NCBI RefSeq assembly: GCF_008297975.1
Contig: NZ_VLNY01000010.1
Coordinates: 1-64,000 of the forward strand
Reading direction: 5' to 3'
Source: Antrihabitans cavernicola
GTDB lineage: Bacteria; Actinomycetota; Actinomycetes; Mycobacteriales; Mycobacteriaceae
Length of the DNA: 64,000 nucleotides
The translations under genes were made by a program, and so were the position numbers. This document shows positions 26,978 to 35,532 of this stretch, piece after piece (position 1 is the first letter of the stretch; each line of letters starts with the position of its first letter). Under the pieces are notes generated by a model. That model was not told where the DNA came from and searched no databases. It worked only from the letters and a program-made list of their open reading frames with translations.

Positions 26978-28322
26978 CCGACGACATGTGGAAGTCCGGG
27001 ATCCGCAACGGCGGCATGGCTGTTCGGGTGAAGTAGTCCTTCCACTCACGGGGCAGCGTCGGCACCGTGGCACCCACCTCGCTTACCCGGCGCAGCAGAT
27101 CCAGGGGACTTTCGTTGAACCGGAAGTTGTTGACGGCGCCGCGCACTTCGCCGTCCTCGACCAGATACACGCCGTCACGGGTGAGGCCGGTGAGCAACAA
27201 CGTGGTGGGATCGACTTCCCTGATGTACCAGAGGGTGGTCAACAACAGTCCACGCTCGGTGCCGGCCACCATGTCGTCGACGGTGGCATCGGAGCCACCC
27301 GTCAGTAGCAAGTTGTCGCCGGGCACCGCGACGGAAGTTCCGAATTCGGCTGCCGCGGAACGTGGATATGCCAACGCGTTGATCGTGCCGTCGCGCACCC
27401 ACTCGACCCGATCCGCGGCAAGTCCGTTGTCGAACAACGATATCGACTCGCCCGACGATCCAGTCACCACGAACGGTGTGTATTCGAGGCCCGTCGCAGC
27501 CGGGTCCGAGAACAGCGTGAGCGGCAGATCGGTCAGCTTCTCGCCGACTCGAGTACCGCCCGCAGCCGACAGCGCAGTGCGGCCCTCCTCGGCGCCGCGC
27601 CCCTCCATCGTCCACAGTAGGTAGATCATCAGATCGGCGACCGTCGACGGCGGTAGCAACGTCTCGTACCGGCCCGCAGGAAGGTCGATACGACGCCCCG
27701 CCCAGTCGAGCCGTCGCGACAGTTCGCTCAGCAGGTCGGGTACCCGGACATCGGCGAAATCCTTTGTCGCCGAACCTGCCCACGCGCTGGCGGTGTCGCG
27801 TTTGCCGTTGATCTCCAGCGATCCCGTCGGCTGCACGTGCCTACGACGCAGTCCACTGGAGGTGCCGAGCCACACCGTGTCGATGTGATGATCGGCGAAG
27901 CCGTACAGTCGATCGGCGCCGTCGAATCCGGTCGCCAGGTCGGCCGCCACCCCGGCGAACACATCGATGGAGGTCGCGGTCGGGCCGTCGCCCCAGGAGG
28001 TCGGCACGGCATCGCCTGCGACCAGCGGCATTGCGTCGTCGGACGGCTCGGCGGAGCGCGCCGCCGCCTCGGCCGCGGCGACCACCCCCGCGATATCGTC
28101 GGCGGCGACGCTGGTGGATGTCACGCTGCCGACCCGCGCCTCGGTGCCAGATCGGACGATCGCTATCACCGTCCAGGTGCGCGAGGTCGCAATGCCGTTG
28201 GTGGTCATGGAGTTTCCCGCCCACCGCACCGATGCTTCGCTCGTGTCGGTGACGATGACTATCGAGTCGTCGACTTTCGCCAACGCCAGTGCCCGTTCGA
28301 CTACCTCCTGTGCCGCGATCAC
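26961..28322 (-). CDS. TldE/PmbA-like metallopeptidase partner subunit
   Basis: The 453-residue product belongs to the TldD/PmbA (U62) family but lacks a HExxxH motif, so it corresponds to the non-catalytic TldE/PmbA subunit. Family features include RWAGNSMTTNGIATSR near the N-terminus, SLFDNGLAADR and the C-terminal TGLTRDGVYLVEDGEVRGAV region followed by NNFRFNESP. The GTG start overlaps the tldD stop (GTGA), as expected for a heterodimer. TldD/TldE degrade or trim unfolded and modified peptides in E. coli (microcin B17 maturation, CcdA turnover). No peptide precursor is obvious nearby. Confidence 0.9.
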   Translation of the reverse strand: MIAAQEVVERALALAKVDDSIVIVTDTSEASVRWAGNSMTTNGIATSRTWTVIAIVRSGTEARVGSVTSTSVAADDIAGVVAAAEAAARSAEPSDDAMPLVAGDAVPTSWGDGPTATSIDVFAGVAADLATGFDGADRLYGFADHHIDTVWLGTSSGLRRRHVQPTGSLEINGKRDTASAWAGSATKDFADVRVPDLLSELSRRLDWAGRRIDLPAGRYETLLPPSTVADLMIYLLWTMEGRGAEEGRTALSAAGGTRVGEKLTDLPLTLFSDPAATGLEYTPFVVTGSSGESISLFDNGLAADRVEWVRDGTINALAYPRSAAAEFGTSVAVPGDNLLLTGGSDATVDDMVAGTERGLLLTTLWYIREVDPTTLLLTGLTRDGVYLVEDGEVRGAVNNFRFNESPLDLLRRVSEVGATVPTLPREWKDYFTRTAMPPLRIPDFHMSSVSQAT

Positions 28323-29839
28323 CGACCTGCCTCCGACTTGGTGTTGAGTACGTTGACGCCACGAAACAGGGCGGACGGGCAGCCATGGCTCACCGCGGCG
28401 ACCTGTCCGGGCTGGGCTTTCCCACAGTTGAACGCACCGCCCAATTGCCACGTCGACTTGCCGCCGACCGCTTCCATCGCGGCCCAGAATTCGGTGGTGG
28501 TCGCCTGATACGCGACGTCGCGGACCTGACCGGCGAGTTGTCCGTTGCGGATTCGGTAGAACCGCTGCCCGGTGAACTGAAAGTTGTAGCGCTGCATGTC
28601 GATCGACCAACTCTTGTCGCCCACCACGTAGAGGCCGTCGGCCACCTTCGCGATCAGCTCCGCCGTGCTCACATCGTTGCGCGGATCCGGTTGCAGGGAC
28701 ACGTTGGCCATCCGTTGTATCGGCACGTGATGCGGCGAATCCGCGTACGAACATCCGTTGGAGCGAGACAGACCGAGCCGCGGCGCGAAGACCCGATCGA
28801 GTTGATAGCCGACCAGTACACCGTCGCGAATCAGATCCCACTGCTGCGCGGCAACGCCCTCGTCGTCGTAGCCGATGCTGGCGAGACCGTGTTCCTGTGT
28901 CCGATCGGCCGTCACGTTCATCACCGGATTCCCGTACCGGAGTGTGCCGAGCTTGTCGGGGGTTGCGAACGAGGTTCCTGCGTAAGCGGATTCGTAGCCG
29001 ATCGCGCGATCGTATTCGGTGGCGTGACCGATGGATTCGTGGATCGTCAGCCAGAGGTTGGTGGGATCGATGACGAGATCTGTCGGGCCCGCGACCACAC
29101 TGGGTGCTTTGACCTTCTCGCTCAACCATTCCGGTATCTGCGCGAGCTCCGACGTCCAGTCCCAGGTGGCGTCGGTGCTGACATATTCCCATCCGCGACC
29201 GGCAGGCGGTGCCAGCGTGCGCATCGTCTCGAACGCTCCCGCAGACTGATCGACGGTGATCGCCTCGAGCTGCGGATGCAGCCGAACCCGTTGCTGTGTC
29301 AGGGATGTGCCGTACGCATCGGCGTAGAAACTCTGTTCCTTGACCTGCAGGACATAGGCGCTCACGTGGTCGACGCCGTCCGCCGCCGCGAGTCTCCCCG
29401 AATACTCGGCCAGCAGCCCCACCTTGTCGGACGTCGATACCTCGAACGGATCGATCTCGTACGGCGAAATCCACTCGGCGTCGTCGTAGACCGGTTCGGC
29501 CGCCAGCTCCACCCGCTCCCTGTTCAGGGCGCGCAGTGTGGTGGCCACGGTGACCGCATCGCGCGCCGTTCGCGCGGCGGTGTCGGTGCTCAGCTCCGCG
29601 TGTGACGCGAATCCCCAGGTGCCGTCGACGATCACCCGCACTGCCAACCCGACGACCGCGCCGTCGGCGACGGACTGGACTTTGCCGTCGCGCAACCGGA
29701 TCGACTGAGTGATGATCCGCTGAATTCGGAAATCGGCATGCGTTGCACCCGCCGACTTGGCAGCGGCAAGAGCGGCGTCCGCCACCGATCGTAGGGGGAG
29801 CGCTCGGAAATCCTCGTCGACAGTGCTCACGACGATCAC
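28319..29839 (-). CDS. tldD: TldD-like metalloprotease
   Basis: The 506-residue protein is the catalytic partner of the TldE-like subunit. It has the zinc-binding HESIGH (HExxxH) at about residues 267-272. The family segments QSIRLRDGKVQSVADGAVVG and RVFAPRLGLSRSNG are present, as is a C-terminal VAYQATTTEFWAAMEAVGG region. The start is GTG at complement 29837-29839, one base after the stop of the upstream TauE gene; GTG nine bases further in is an alternative. No strong ribosome-binding site is visible, so coupling to the upstream gene is likely. Confidence 0.92.
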   Translation of the reverse strand: MIVVSTVDEDFRALPLRSVADAALAAAKSAGATHADFRIQRIITQSIRLRDGKVQSVADGAVVGLAVRVIVDGTWGFASHAELSTDTAARTARDAVTVATTLRALNRERVELAAEPVYDDAEWISPYEIDPFEVSTSDKVGLLAEYSGRLAAADGVDHVSAYVLQVKEQSFYADAYGTSLTQQRVRLHPQLEAITVDQSAGAFETMRTLAPPAGRGWEYVSTDATWDWTSELAQIPEWLSEKVKAPSVVAGPTDLVIDPTNLWLTIHESIGHATEYDRAIGYESAYAGTSFATPDKLGTLRYGNPVMNVTADRTQEHGLASIGYDDEGVAAQQWDLIRDGVLVGYQLDRVFAPRLGLSRSNGCSYADSPHHVPIQRMANVSLQPDPRNDVSTAELIAKVADGLYVVGDKSWSIDMQRYNFQFTGQRFYRIRNGQLAGQVRDVAYQATTTEFWAAMEAVGGKSTWQLGGAFNCGKAQPGQVAAVSHGCPSALFRGVNVLNTKSEAGR

Positions 29840-29840
29840 G

Positions 29841-30608
29841 CTAGCCGAACTGCTGCCAGCCGAGGCGGATCACCATCACCACCACCACGACCAGCAGGAC
29901 TATGCGCACGAATTCCGCGCCCTTGCTCAACGCCATGCGCGAGCCGAACACCGACCCCACCATGTTGCAGGCGGCCATCGCCAAGCCCAACAGCCACATG
30001 ACATTTCCGGTGGACGCGAAGAAGACCAGCGCGCCGAAGTTCGATCCGAGGTTGACGACTTTGGCCATCGCCGCGCTGCGAACGAATTCGGTTCCGAGCA
30101 TGGTCGCGAACACGATGATCAGGAACGTGCCGGTGCCGGGCCCGAGGATGCCGTCGTAGAAGCCGATGAGGGCTGCTGCGAGCGCAACCACGAGCAGTAC
30201 CCGCCGTCGTGTCGGCGGCTGCTTGGCCAGCGTGATCCCCACCTGCGGGCGGACCGTGACAAAGATGGCGACACCGATCAGCACCACCATGACAATGGGA
30301 ATGAACAGGTCTTTGTCGATCAGCGCTACGGCGGCCGCCCCGCAGCCGGACGCCACGGCGGCGAGGAGTCCGGCGGGGACCATCAGCTTCCACTGCATCG
30401 GGATCTTGCGGGAGAACGTCGCGACGGCCGCTCCGGTGCCCGCGATTGCCGACACCTTGTTCGTTCCCAACGCTTGTTGCGGCGTCAAACCTGGTGCGAC
30501 GAGAAGCAGTACCGGCAACACGATCAGGCCGCCACCGCCTACCACCGCATCCACCCATCCAGCCGCTCCCGCTGCCGCAAGCAGTACTGCCCAATCGATG
30601 GTTCCCAC
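29841..30608 (-). CDS. TauE/SafE family (TSUP) sulfite/organic anion exporter
   Basis: The 255-residue integral membrane protein has about eight predicted helices and the TSUP signature segments. These are AAGWVDAVVGGGGLIVLPVL at the start with PQQALGTNKVSAIAGT after it, and IGFYDGILGPGTGTFLII at the mid-repeat. Family members move sulfite, sulfoacetate or other small organosulfur anions; the substrate here cannot be read. The GTG start is 43 bases from the divergent histidine-kinase start. It is the first gene of an apparent tauE-tldD-tldE operon. Confidence 0.9.
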   Translation of the reverse strand: MGTIDWAVLLAAAGAAGWVDAVVGGGGLIVLPVLLLVAPGLTPQQALGTNKVSAIAGTGAAVATFSRKIPMQWKLMVPAGLLAAVASGCGAAAVALIDKDLFIPIVMVVLIGVAIFVTVRPQVGITLAKQPPTRRRVLLVVALAAALIGFYDGILGPGTGTFLIIVFATMLGTEFVRSAAMAKVVNLGSNFGALVFFASTGNVMWLLGLAMAACNMVGSVFGSRMALSKGAEFVRIVLLVVVVVMVIRLGWQQFG

Positions 30609-30651
30609 GTCAGTGACTCAATCACAGGCAAGTCGGACATAGGCTTGGCGC

Positions 30652-31824
30652 ATGCGTCGGTTCAGTTTGTGGCTGCGGGGAAAGCCGGTGGTGGCCGATT
30701 CCATCCTTGCGGCCGCGTTGTTCGTACTGGAAGTGATCTCCAGTTTCCAGAGCAACGTTCCGTGGCTCTTCCTGGTCGTCGGGCTGGCGCTGTGCACACC
30801 GATCCCGTTTCGGCGCAGCTATCCGCGGATCGTGGCAGCAGTCCTTCTCGCACTGTCCATGACGTCGACCATCATCTCCTGGGCAGTCGATTTCACCCTC
30901 GCAGGCCATCCTGCGTTGCTGGGTCTGGCCATCGCGCTCTACACGCTGGTCGCCTACGTCGGTCGGCGGCAAGCGGCAGTGTATGTCGTTGCACTGGTTG
31001 CCGATTCGGTGCTGTCCATATCGCTCCTGCGGCAAGGCATCATCGAATCCGCAGGTATCGCGGGTCTGATTTTCGCGCTCGCCTGGATCACCGCAGAATT
31101 TCTCGGCGCCCGTCGGGCATACGACGAGGAAGTCGCGGCGCGGCTCGCTGTTGCCGACTACGACAGAGAGCGCAGCGCACACGAAGCTGTCGCGGCGGAA
31201 CGCACCCGGATCGCCCGCGAACTGCACGACGTCGTTGCGCACGCGGTGAGCGTCATGATCGTGCAAGCCGACGGTGCGTCGTATGCGATGCGCACGGACC
31301 CTGCCACCGCGGAGAAGGCGTTGTCGAACATCGCAGGGACCGGTCGACAGGCGTTGGGGGAGTTGCGCCGCACAGTTGCCCTGCTCCGTGTCGAGCAGGC
31401 TCCCGAGGAGCTGCCACAACACGGCACCGCCGGTGTCGCCCGCGTCGTCGACATGATGCGCAAGGCGGGTCTGCACGTGGAACTCGAACAAACGGGCCAG
31501 CTCGACGACGTGGCGCCGCCGGTGAGTCTGGGCGTGCATCGCATAGTGCAGGAATCGCTGACCAATGTGTTGCGCCACGGCGGCCCGAACCCGAAGGCCT
31601 GGGTCCGGGTGGAGCGACACGATCGCGATGTCACGGTCGTCGTCACCGACAACGGTTCCGGCGGGCCGGAGTTCACCCACCCCGGTTTCGGCGACGGCAG
31701 CGGTCACGGTTTGGTGGGTATGCGCGAACGGGTCGCGGTGCTGCGCGGAACGCTCGACGCGGGTCGACGGGCGGACGGTGGTTGGCGGGTGCGGGCGAGG
31801 CTTCCCCTGCAGTTCGACGACTGA
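30652..31824 (+). CDS. NarL-type sensor histidine kinase
   Basis: The 390-residue protein has four or five membrane helices (about residues 13-150), a short coiled region and a HisKA_3 dimerisation domain with the phospho-accepting His in IARELHDVVAHAVSVM (about residue 190). The HATPase domain shows an N-box (IVQESLTNVLRHG) and G-boxes (VTDNGSGGPEF, GHGLVGMRERV). There is no recognisable periplasmic sensor domain, so the signal is probably sensed in or at the membrane. It is followed 16 bases later by its response regulator and is divergent from the TSUP exporter, a possible target. Confidence 0.94.
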   Translation: MRRFSLWLRGKPVVADSILAAALFVLEVISSFQSNVPWLFLVVGLALCTPIPFRRSYPRIVAAVLLALSMTSTIISWAVDFTLAGHPALLGLAIALYTLVAYVGRRQAAVYVVALVADSVLSISLLRQGIIESAGIAGLIFALAWITAEFLGARRAYDEEVAARLAVADYDRERSAHEAVAAERTRIARELHDVVAHAVSVMIVQADGASYAMRTDPATAEKALSNIAGTGRQALGELRRTVALLRVEQAPEELPQHGTAGVARVVDMMRKAGLHVELEQTGQLDDVAPPVSLGVHRIVQESLTNVLRHGGPNPKAWVRVERHDRDVTVVVTDNGSGGPEFTHPGFGDGSGHGLVGMRERVAVLRGTLDAGRRADGGWRVRARLPLQFDD

Positions 31825-31840
31825 ACGCTACATTCGAGGC

Positions 31841-32500
31841 GTGCCTATCACCGTGCTGCTTGTCGACGACCAAGAGCTGATGCGCATGGGTCTGACCATG
31901 GTGCTGGGCGCGCACGACGATATCGAGGTGATCGGCGAGGCCGGAAACGGCGCCGACGCGGTCACGAAGGCCCGAAATTTGCAGCCCGACGTGGTCCTGA
32001 TGGATGTCCGGATGCCGGTGGTCGACGGCGTGCAGGCCACCAAGGAGATCTGCGAATCACCCAGTGCGAGCAAAGTTTTGGTGATGACCACGTTCGATCT
32101 CGACGAGCATGCGTTGGGCGCGCTACGTGCGGGAGCCAGCGGATTTCTGCTCAAGGACACGCCGCCGGAAGATCTCGTGTCGGCGATCAGGAGTGTCGCC
32201 GCCGGCGATGCGGTGGTCTCTCCCAAGGTGACTCGTCGCTTGCTCGCACGCTTCATCGCGGATCATCCCAGCGAATCCGTCGATCCGGTGGTCCTCGATG
32301 TATTGACCAGCCGCGAACGCGAGGTACTCGAGCAGTTGGCAACAGGACGATCCAACGCGGAGATCGCGGGGGAGCTGTTCTTGTCCGAAGCAACGGTGAA
32401 AACCCATGTGGGCCGGGTGCTTACCAAGCTCGGGTTGCGAGATCGGGTGCAGGCGGTGGTCTTTGCCTACGAAGCGGGCATCGTCAAACCCGGCAGCTGA
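31841..32500 (+). CDS. NarL/LuxR-type response regulator
   Basis: The 219-residue product has a receiver domain (about 1-120) with the acidic pocket in VLLVDDQELMRMG, the phospho-Asp in VVLMDVRMP and the conserved Lys in FLLKDTPPEDL. A C-terminal LuxR helix-turn-helix follows (LTSREREVLEQLATGRSN, then AEIAGELFLSEATVKTHVGR). GTG at 31841 is used. It pairs with the kinase just upstream. A hairpin terminator follows the stop. Confidence 0.95.
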   Translation: MPITVLLVDDQELMRMGLTMVLGAHDDIEVIGEAGNGADAVTKARNLQPDVVLMDVRMPVVDGVQATKEICESPSASKVLVMTTFDLDEHALGALRAGASGFLLKDTPPEDLVSAIRSVAAGDAVVSPKVTRRLLARFIADHPSESVDPVVLDVLTSREREVLEQLATGRSNAEIAGELFLSEATVKTHVGRVLTKLGLRDRVQAVVFAYEAGIVKPGS

Positions 32501-32509
32501 GACGACTGC

Positions 32510-32562
32510 GGTGGCTCGCCTACGAGACGGGCCGATCCGGCCCGACTCGTAAGCTCGCCACC
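32510..32562. terminator. Bidirectional hairpin terminator
   Basis: Between two convergent genes, CGGGCCG (32528-32534) and CGGCCCG (32538-32544) pair around a 3-base loop. The stem is extended by TACGAG/CTCGTA across one A-A mismatch and by outer GGTGG/CCACC. The long GC stem, without a strong U-run, is typical of actinobacterial terminators and could serve both strands. Confidence 0.7.
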
Positions 32563-32582
32563 AAGTTTGTGCAGTGAACGGA

Positions 32583-33191
32583 TCAGGCGTCGAAGCTGCC
32601 AACCGTGGGCAACGCGAAGCAGTTCTTGCCCGACGTGTAGCCGACTCCGCCGAACAATGCTGCGAGCACGGTGCCCTGACCGGTATTGATCGTCTTCGAC
32701 AAGGTGGGGATACCGGCGAGGCTGTCGTCGAGCTTGGTGACGCCACCCTGGAACGTGCCGAGGTTGATCCAGGCGACGCTCAGATCGGACGTCTTGGGAA
32801 CGTCGACAAATCCGGGGATTGCCTGGAATCGGAGATTGCCGCGCTCGATCCACGGCGGGATCGGGAAGTTCGGTCCGGCCTGCGCGCTGGCCACCGTGAC
32901 CGTGACGGGTGTGCCGCCGATGCCGCAACCGAGCGTCGGCGCCGGGTACAGGAACGGCTGCGGCGTCGTGATGCCGAGTTCCAACGCCGCGGGCGCAATT
33001 CCGGCAGCGCCGAGCAGATTCGCGATGGCAGCGGACGCCTCGGGTGTGTTTGCGGCAGCCAACAGGTCGGCCGGAATGGCCGGAACCGCAGGTGCGGGGG
33101 CCGCTGCCGCCGTCCCGGCGAACACCAGTCCTGCCGCGCCGGACGCCAGGATTGCTGCCAGGCGACGCATCAAGCGAGAACGACGACTCAT
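32583..33191 (-). CDS. Secreted protein of unknown function
   Basis: I do not recognise a characterised family. The 202-residue product has a Sec signal peptide (arginine-rich start, LAAILASGAAGLVFAGTAAA core, cleavage near AAAAP). An Ala/Pro-rich stretch follows, then a compact C-terminal domain with two cysteines (LGCGIGG and GKNCFALP) that could form a disulfide. GAGGAG precedes the ATG at complement 33189-33191. Similar small secreted proteins recur in Rhodococcus genomes without known function. The 178-bp divergent region before FxsA probably holds its promoter. Confidence 0.82.
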   Translation of the reverse strand: MSRRSRLMRRLAAILASGAAGLVFAGTAAAAPAPAVPAIPADLLAAANTPEASAAIANLLGAAGIAPAALELGITTPQPFLYPAPTLGCGIGGTPVTVTVASAQAGPNFPIPPWIERGNLRFQAIPGFVDVPKTSDLSVAWINLGTFQGGVTKLDDSLAGIPTLSKTINTGQGTVLAALFGGVGYTSGKNCFALPTVGSFDA

Positions 33192-33369
33192 GCCAAACTC
33201 CTCGGGAAGCTGTGACTGATGTTTCTGATGTGACTGCATGTGAACTGCATCACGAGCGATGTCTCGATGTCAACTTGAGGGTTTGAATTGTTATCGCGCG
33301 AATCCGCAGTCGGGAGAAAACCGGCGGCGTCGGACGTTGAACGGGGTGAGGGAGTCGAAAGGACACCAC

Positions 33370-33912
33370 ATGCCGATACTTCTGTTCGTTGCCTACGTTG
33401 TCGCCGAGATCGCGGCATTTGCCTGGGCTGTCAGCACCATCGGGGTGCTGTGGACCATCGTGCTGCTGCTCGCGGGATCCGTGATCGGCATGGTTTTGGT
33501 CCGATCGCAGGGCCGCAAGGTATTCGCCGGTCTCCGCCGAGCAAGCCAGGGCGAAAGTTCGCCGACAAGGGCTATCGCCGACGGAGTGCTGGTCGGCCTC
33601 GGAGCGGTGCTGATGTTCGTTCCCGGCCTTGTGACGTCGGTACTCGGGTTGTTGCTGCTGCTTCCGCCGACCCGCATGGTGATCCGACCCGCGGTCGTAC
33701 TGCTGGGTGCGCGCCGATTCGGCGCGCTCGCCGCCGCTGCCAGTGCGGGCGGTCGTGTGTTCGGTGGCCGCGCCTACAACTCGGCAACCGTCATCGACGG
33801 CGAGGTGGTCGACGAGTATCCGACGACCGCCGGCTACCCGCGCTACGACCGGCCCGCGATCACCCGTGCGACCGTCGAAGGGGACACCGGGTCGCAGTTC
33901 CCCCGCACTTAG
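33370..33912 (+). CDS. fxsA: FxsA family membrane protein
   Basis: The 180-residue protein has the FxsA/UPF0716 layout. Three or four membrane helices occupy about residues 3-110 (ILLFVAYVVAEIAAFAWAV, then TIVLLLAGSVIGMVLVRSQG and a PGLVTSVLGLLLLLPPTR segment), followed by a hydrophilic tail. In E. coli, FxsA overexpression relieves F exclusion of phage T7; its normal role is unclear. ATG at 33370 gives the conserved MPILLF start; the open frame runs further upstream without homology. Synteny fits Rv2053c. Confidence 0.9.
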   Translation: MPILLFVAYVVAEIAAFAWAVSTIGVLWTIVLLLAGSVIGMVLVRSQGRKVFAGLRRASQGESSPTRAIADGVLVGLGAVLMFVPGLVTSVLGLLLLLPPTRMVIRPAVVLLGARRFGALAAAASAGGRVFGGRAYNSATVIDGEVVDEYPTTAGYPRYDRPAITRATVEGDTGSQFPRT

Positions 33913-33930
33913 CGGGCAGACTGCCTAGCT

Positions 33931-35532
33931 GTGGGTACGCAACTACTGGTCGACGGCCGCATCTACAGTCCGAGTTCGCCCGACGCGACCGCGATGGCCG
34001 TCACCGACGGGACCGTCGTGTGGGTCGGGGCAGATCAGCCCGCGCGCGCATTGCATCCGGACGCCGAGATCATCGACCTCGACGGCGCTTTCGTTGCCCC
34101 GGCGTTCGTCGACGCCCATGTGCACACAACCGCGTTGGGTCTCAAACTCACCGGGCTCGATCTGTCCGGTGCGGGATCGGTGGAGCAGTGCCTCGACCTG
34201 GTGCGTCGATTCGCAGAGGCGAACCCGGCCGGGCTGATCTGGGGTCACGGGTGGGACGAGTCCAGATGGCCCGAGTCGCGACCACCATCGGTCAGCGAGA
34301 TCGACGACGTCGCATCGGGCCGATTGGTCTATCTGTCGCGGATCGATGCGCACTCGGCTGTGTGCTCGTCGGCGCTGTGCGCTGCAACGCCGGGTTTGGA
34401 TGCCGCACTGGGCTTTTCGCGCACCGCCCTGTTGACGGCCGAAGCGCACCATCGCGTCCGGATGGCCGCGTTGTCGGCGCTGACTCCCGACCAGCGCGCA
34501 CAGGCGAGGGCGGCCGCACTCGATGCAGCCGCGGCGAACGGGATTGCCGCCGTTCACGAATGCGCAGGTCCGTACATCAGCGGGCCACTCGATCTACGTG
34601 AGCTGCTGACCACAACGCACGGCGTCGAGGTTCGCGCGTATTGGGGTGAGGCGGTCACCGATGCCGAACAGGCCCGCGCGCTGCTCGCGGAGACCGGCGC
34701 GCACGGCCTTGCAGGCGACCTGTTCGTCGACGGCTCCCTCGGATCGCATACGGCGTGGTTGCACGAGCCGTACTCCGACGATCCGCATGCGGGCACAGGA
34801 AACAGCTACCTCGATGTCGACGCGATCGCCGCTCACGTGCGTGCGTGCACCGAGATCGGCGTGCAGGCCGGCTTCCATGTGATCGGCGACGCCGCTGTGT
34901 CCGCGGTGGTCGACGCCATCGAACGCGTAGTCGCCGAGGTGGGCGGACCAGCCGTCGCGGCGTGCGGGCACCGGCTCGAGCACGTCGAAATGTTGACCGC
35001 CGCACAGGCCGCAAAGCTGGGCACGTGGGGCGTGATCGCCAGTGTGCAGCCCGGATTCGACGCGGCATGGGGCGGCGACGCCGGCCTCTATGTCGACCGA
35101 CTCGGCGTCGAGCGGGCGGCGGCAATGAACCCGTTCGCCGCGATGGCGGCCGCGGGCGTGTCGTTGGCGATCGGCTCCGATGCTCCGGTCACGGCGCTGC
35201 AGCCATGGTCGGCGATCCGCGCTGCCGTGCGACACCGGACCCCTGGCAGCGCTATCTCGCCGCGGGCCTCCTTCTCCGCCGCTACCCGAGGCGCGTGGCG
35301 TGCCGGCGGTGTGCGCGACGGACTCGCGGGGACCTTGGTGCCCGGCGCGCCTGGGTCGTACGCGGTGTGGGAGGCCGACGACCTGGTGGTGGGCGCCGCT
35401 GCCGACTCGGTCCAGCGTTGGTCGACGGACCCGAGATCCCGGGTACCGGGACTGCCGCGCCTCGACGCCGACGACCCCGACCCGACTTGCCTGCGCACCG
35501 TGCACCGAGGAGCAACGATCTATGAGCGGTGA
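33931..35532 (+). CDS. YtcJ-like amidohydrolase
   Basis: The 533-residue protein belongs to the metal-dependent amidohydrolase superfamily (amidohydrolase_3, YtcJ-like). A short N-terminal beta-sandwich is followed by a TIM barrel with the metal-binding DAHVHTTALG and later ligands in FHVIGDAAV and GHRLEHVEML. AIGSDAPV carries the catalytic Asp. Substrates of these enzymes are mostly unknown amides or esters. The GTG start is 18 bases after fxsA, and the stop overlaps lnt by 11 bases, so it may be co-translated with lnt. Confidence 0.9.
   Translation: MGTQLLVDGRIYSPSSPDATAMAVTDGTVVWVGADQPARALHPDAEIIDLDGAFVAPAFVDAHVHTTALGLKLTGLDLSGAGSVEQCLDLVRRFAEANPAGLIWGHGWDESRWPESRPPSVSEIDDVASGRLVYLSRIDAHSAVCSSALCAATPGLDAALGFSRTALLTAEAHHRVRMAALSALTPDQRAQARAAALDAAAANGIAAVHECAGPYISGPLDLRELLTTTHGVEVRAYWGEAVTDAEQARALLAETGAHGLAGDLFVDGSLGSHTAWLHEPYSDDPHAGTGNSYLDVDAIAAHVRACTEIGVQAGFHVIGDAAVSAVVDAIERVVAEVGGPAVAACGHRLEHVEMLTAAQAAKLGTWGVIASVQPGFDAAWGGDAGLYVDRLGVERAAAMNPFAAMAAAGVSLAIGSDAPVTALQPWSAIRAAVRHRTPGSAISPRASFSAATRGAWRAGGVRDGLAGTLVPGAPGSYAVWEADDLVVGAAADSVQRWSTDPRSRVPGLPRLDADDPDPTCLRTVHRGATIYER

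Noticed and set aside
26961..29474. A single 837-codon fusion frame spanning both Tld genes
   Set aside because: Its N-terminal half is an out-of-frame reading of tldD; the true arrangement is two genes with a GTGA overlap.
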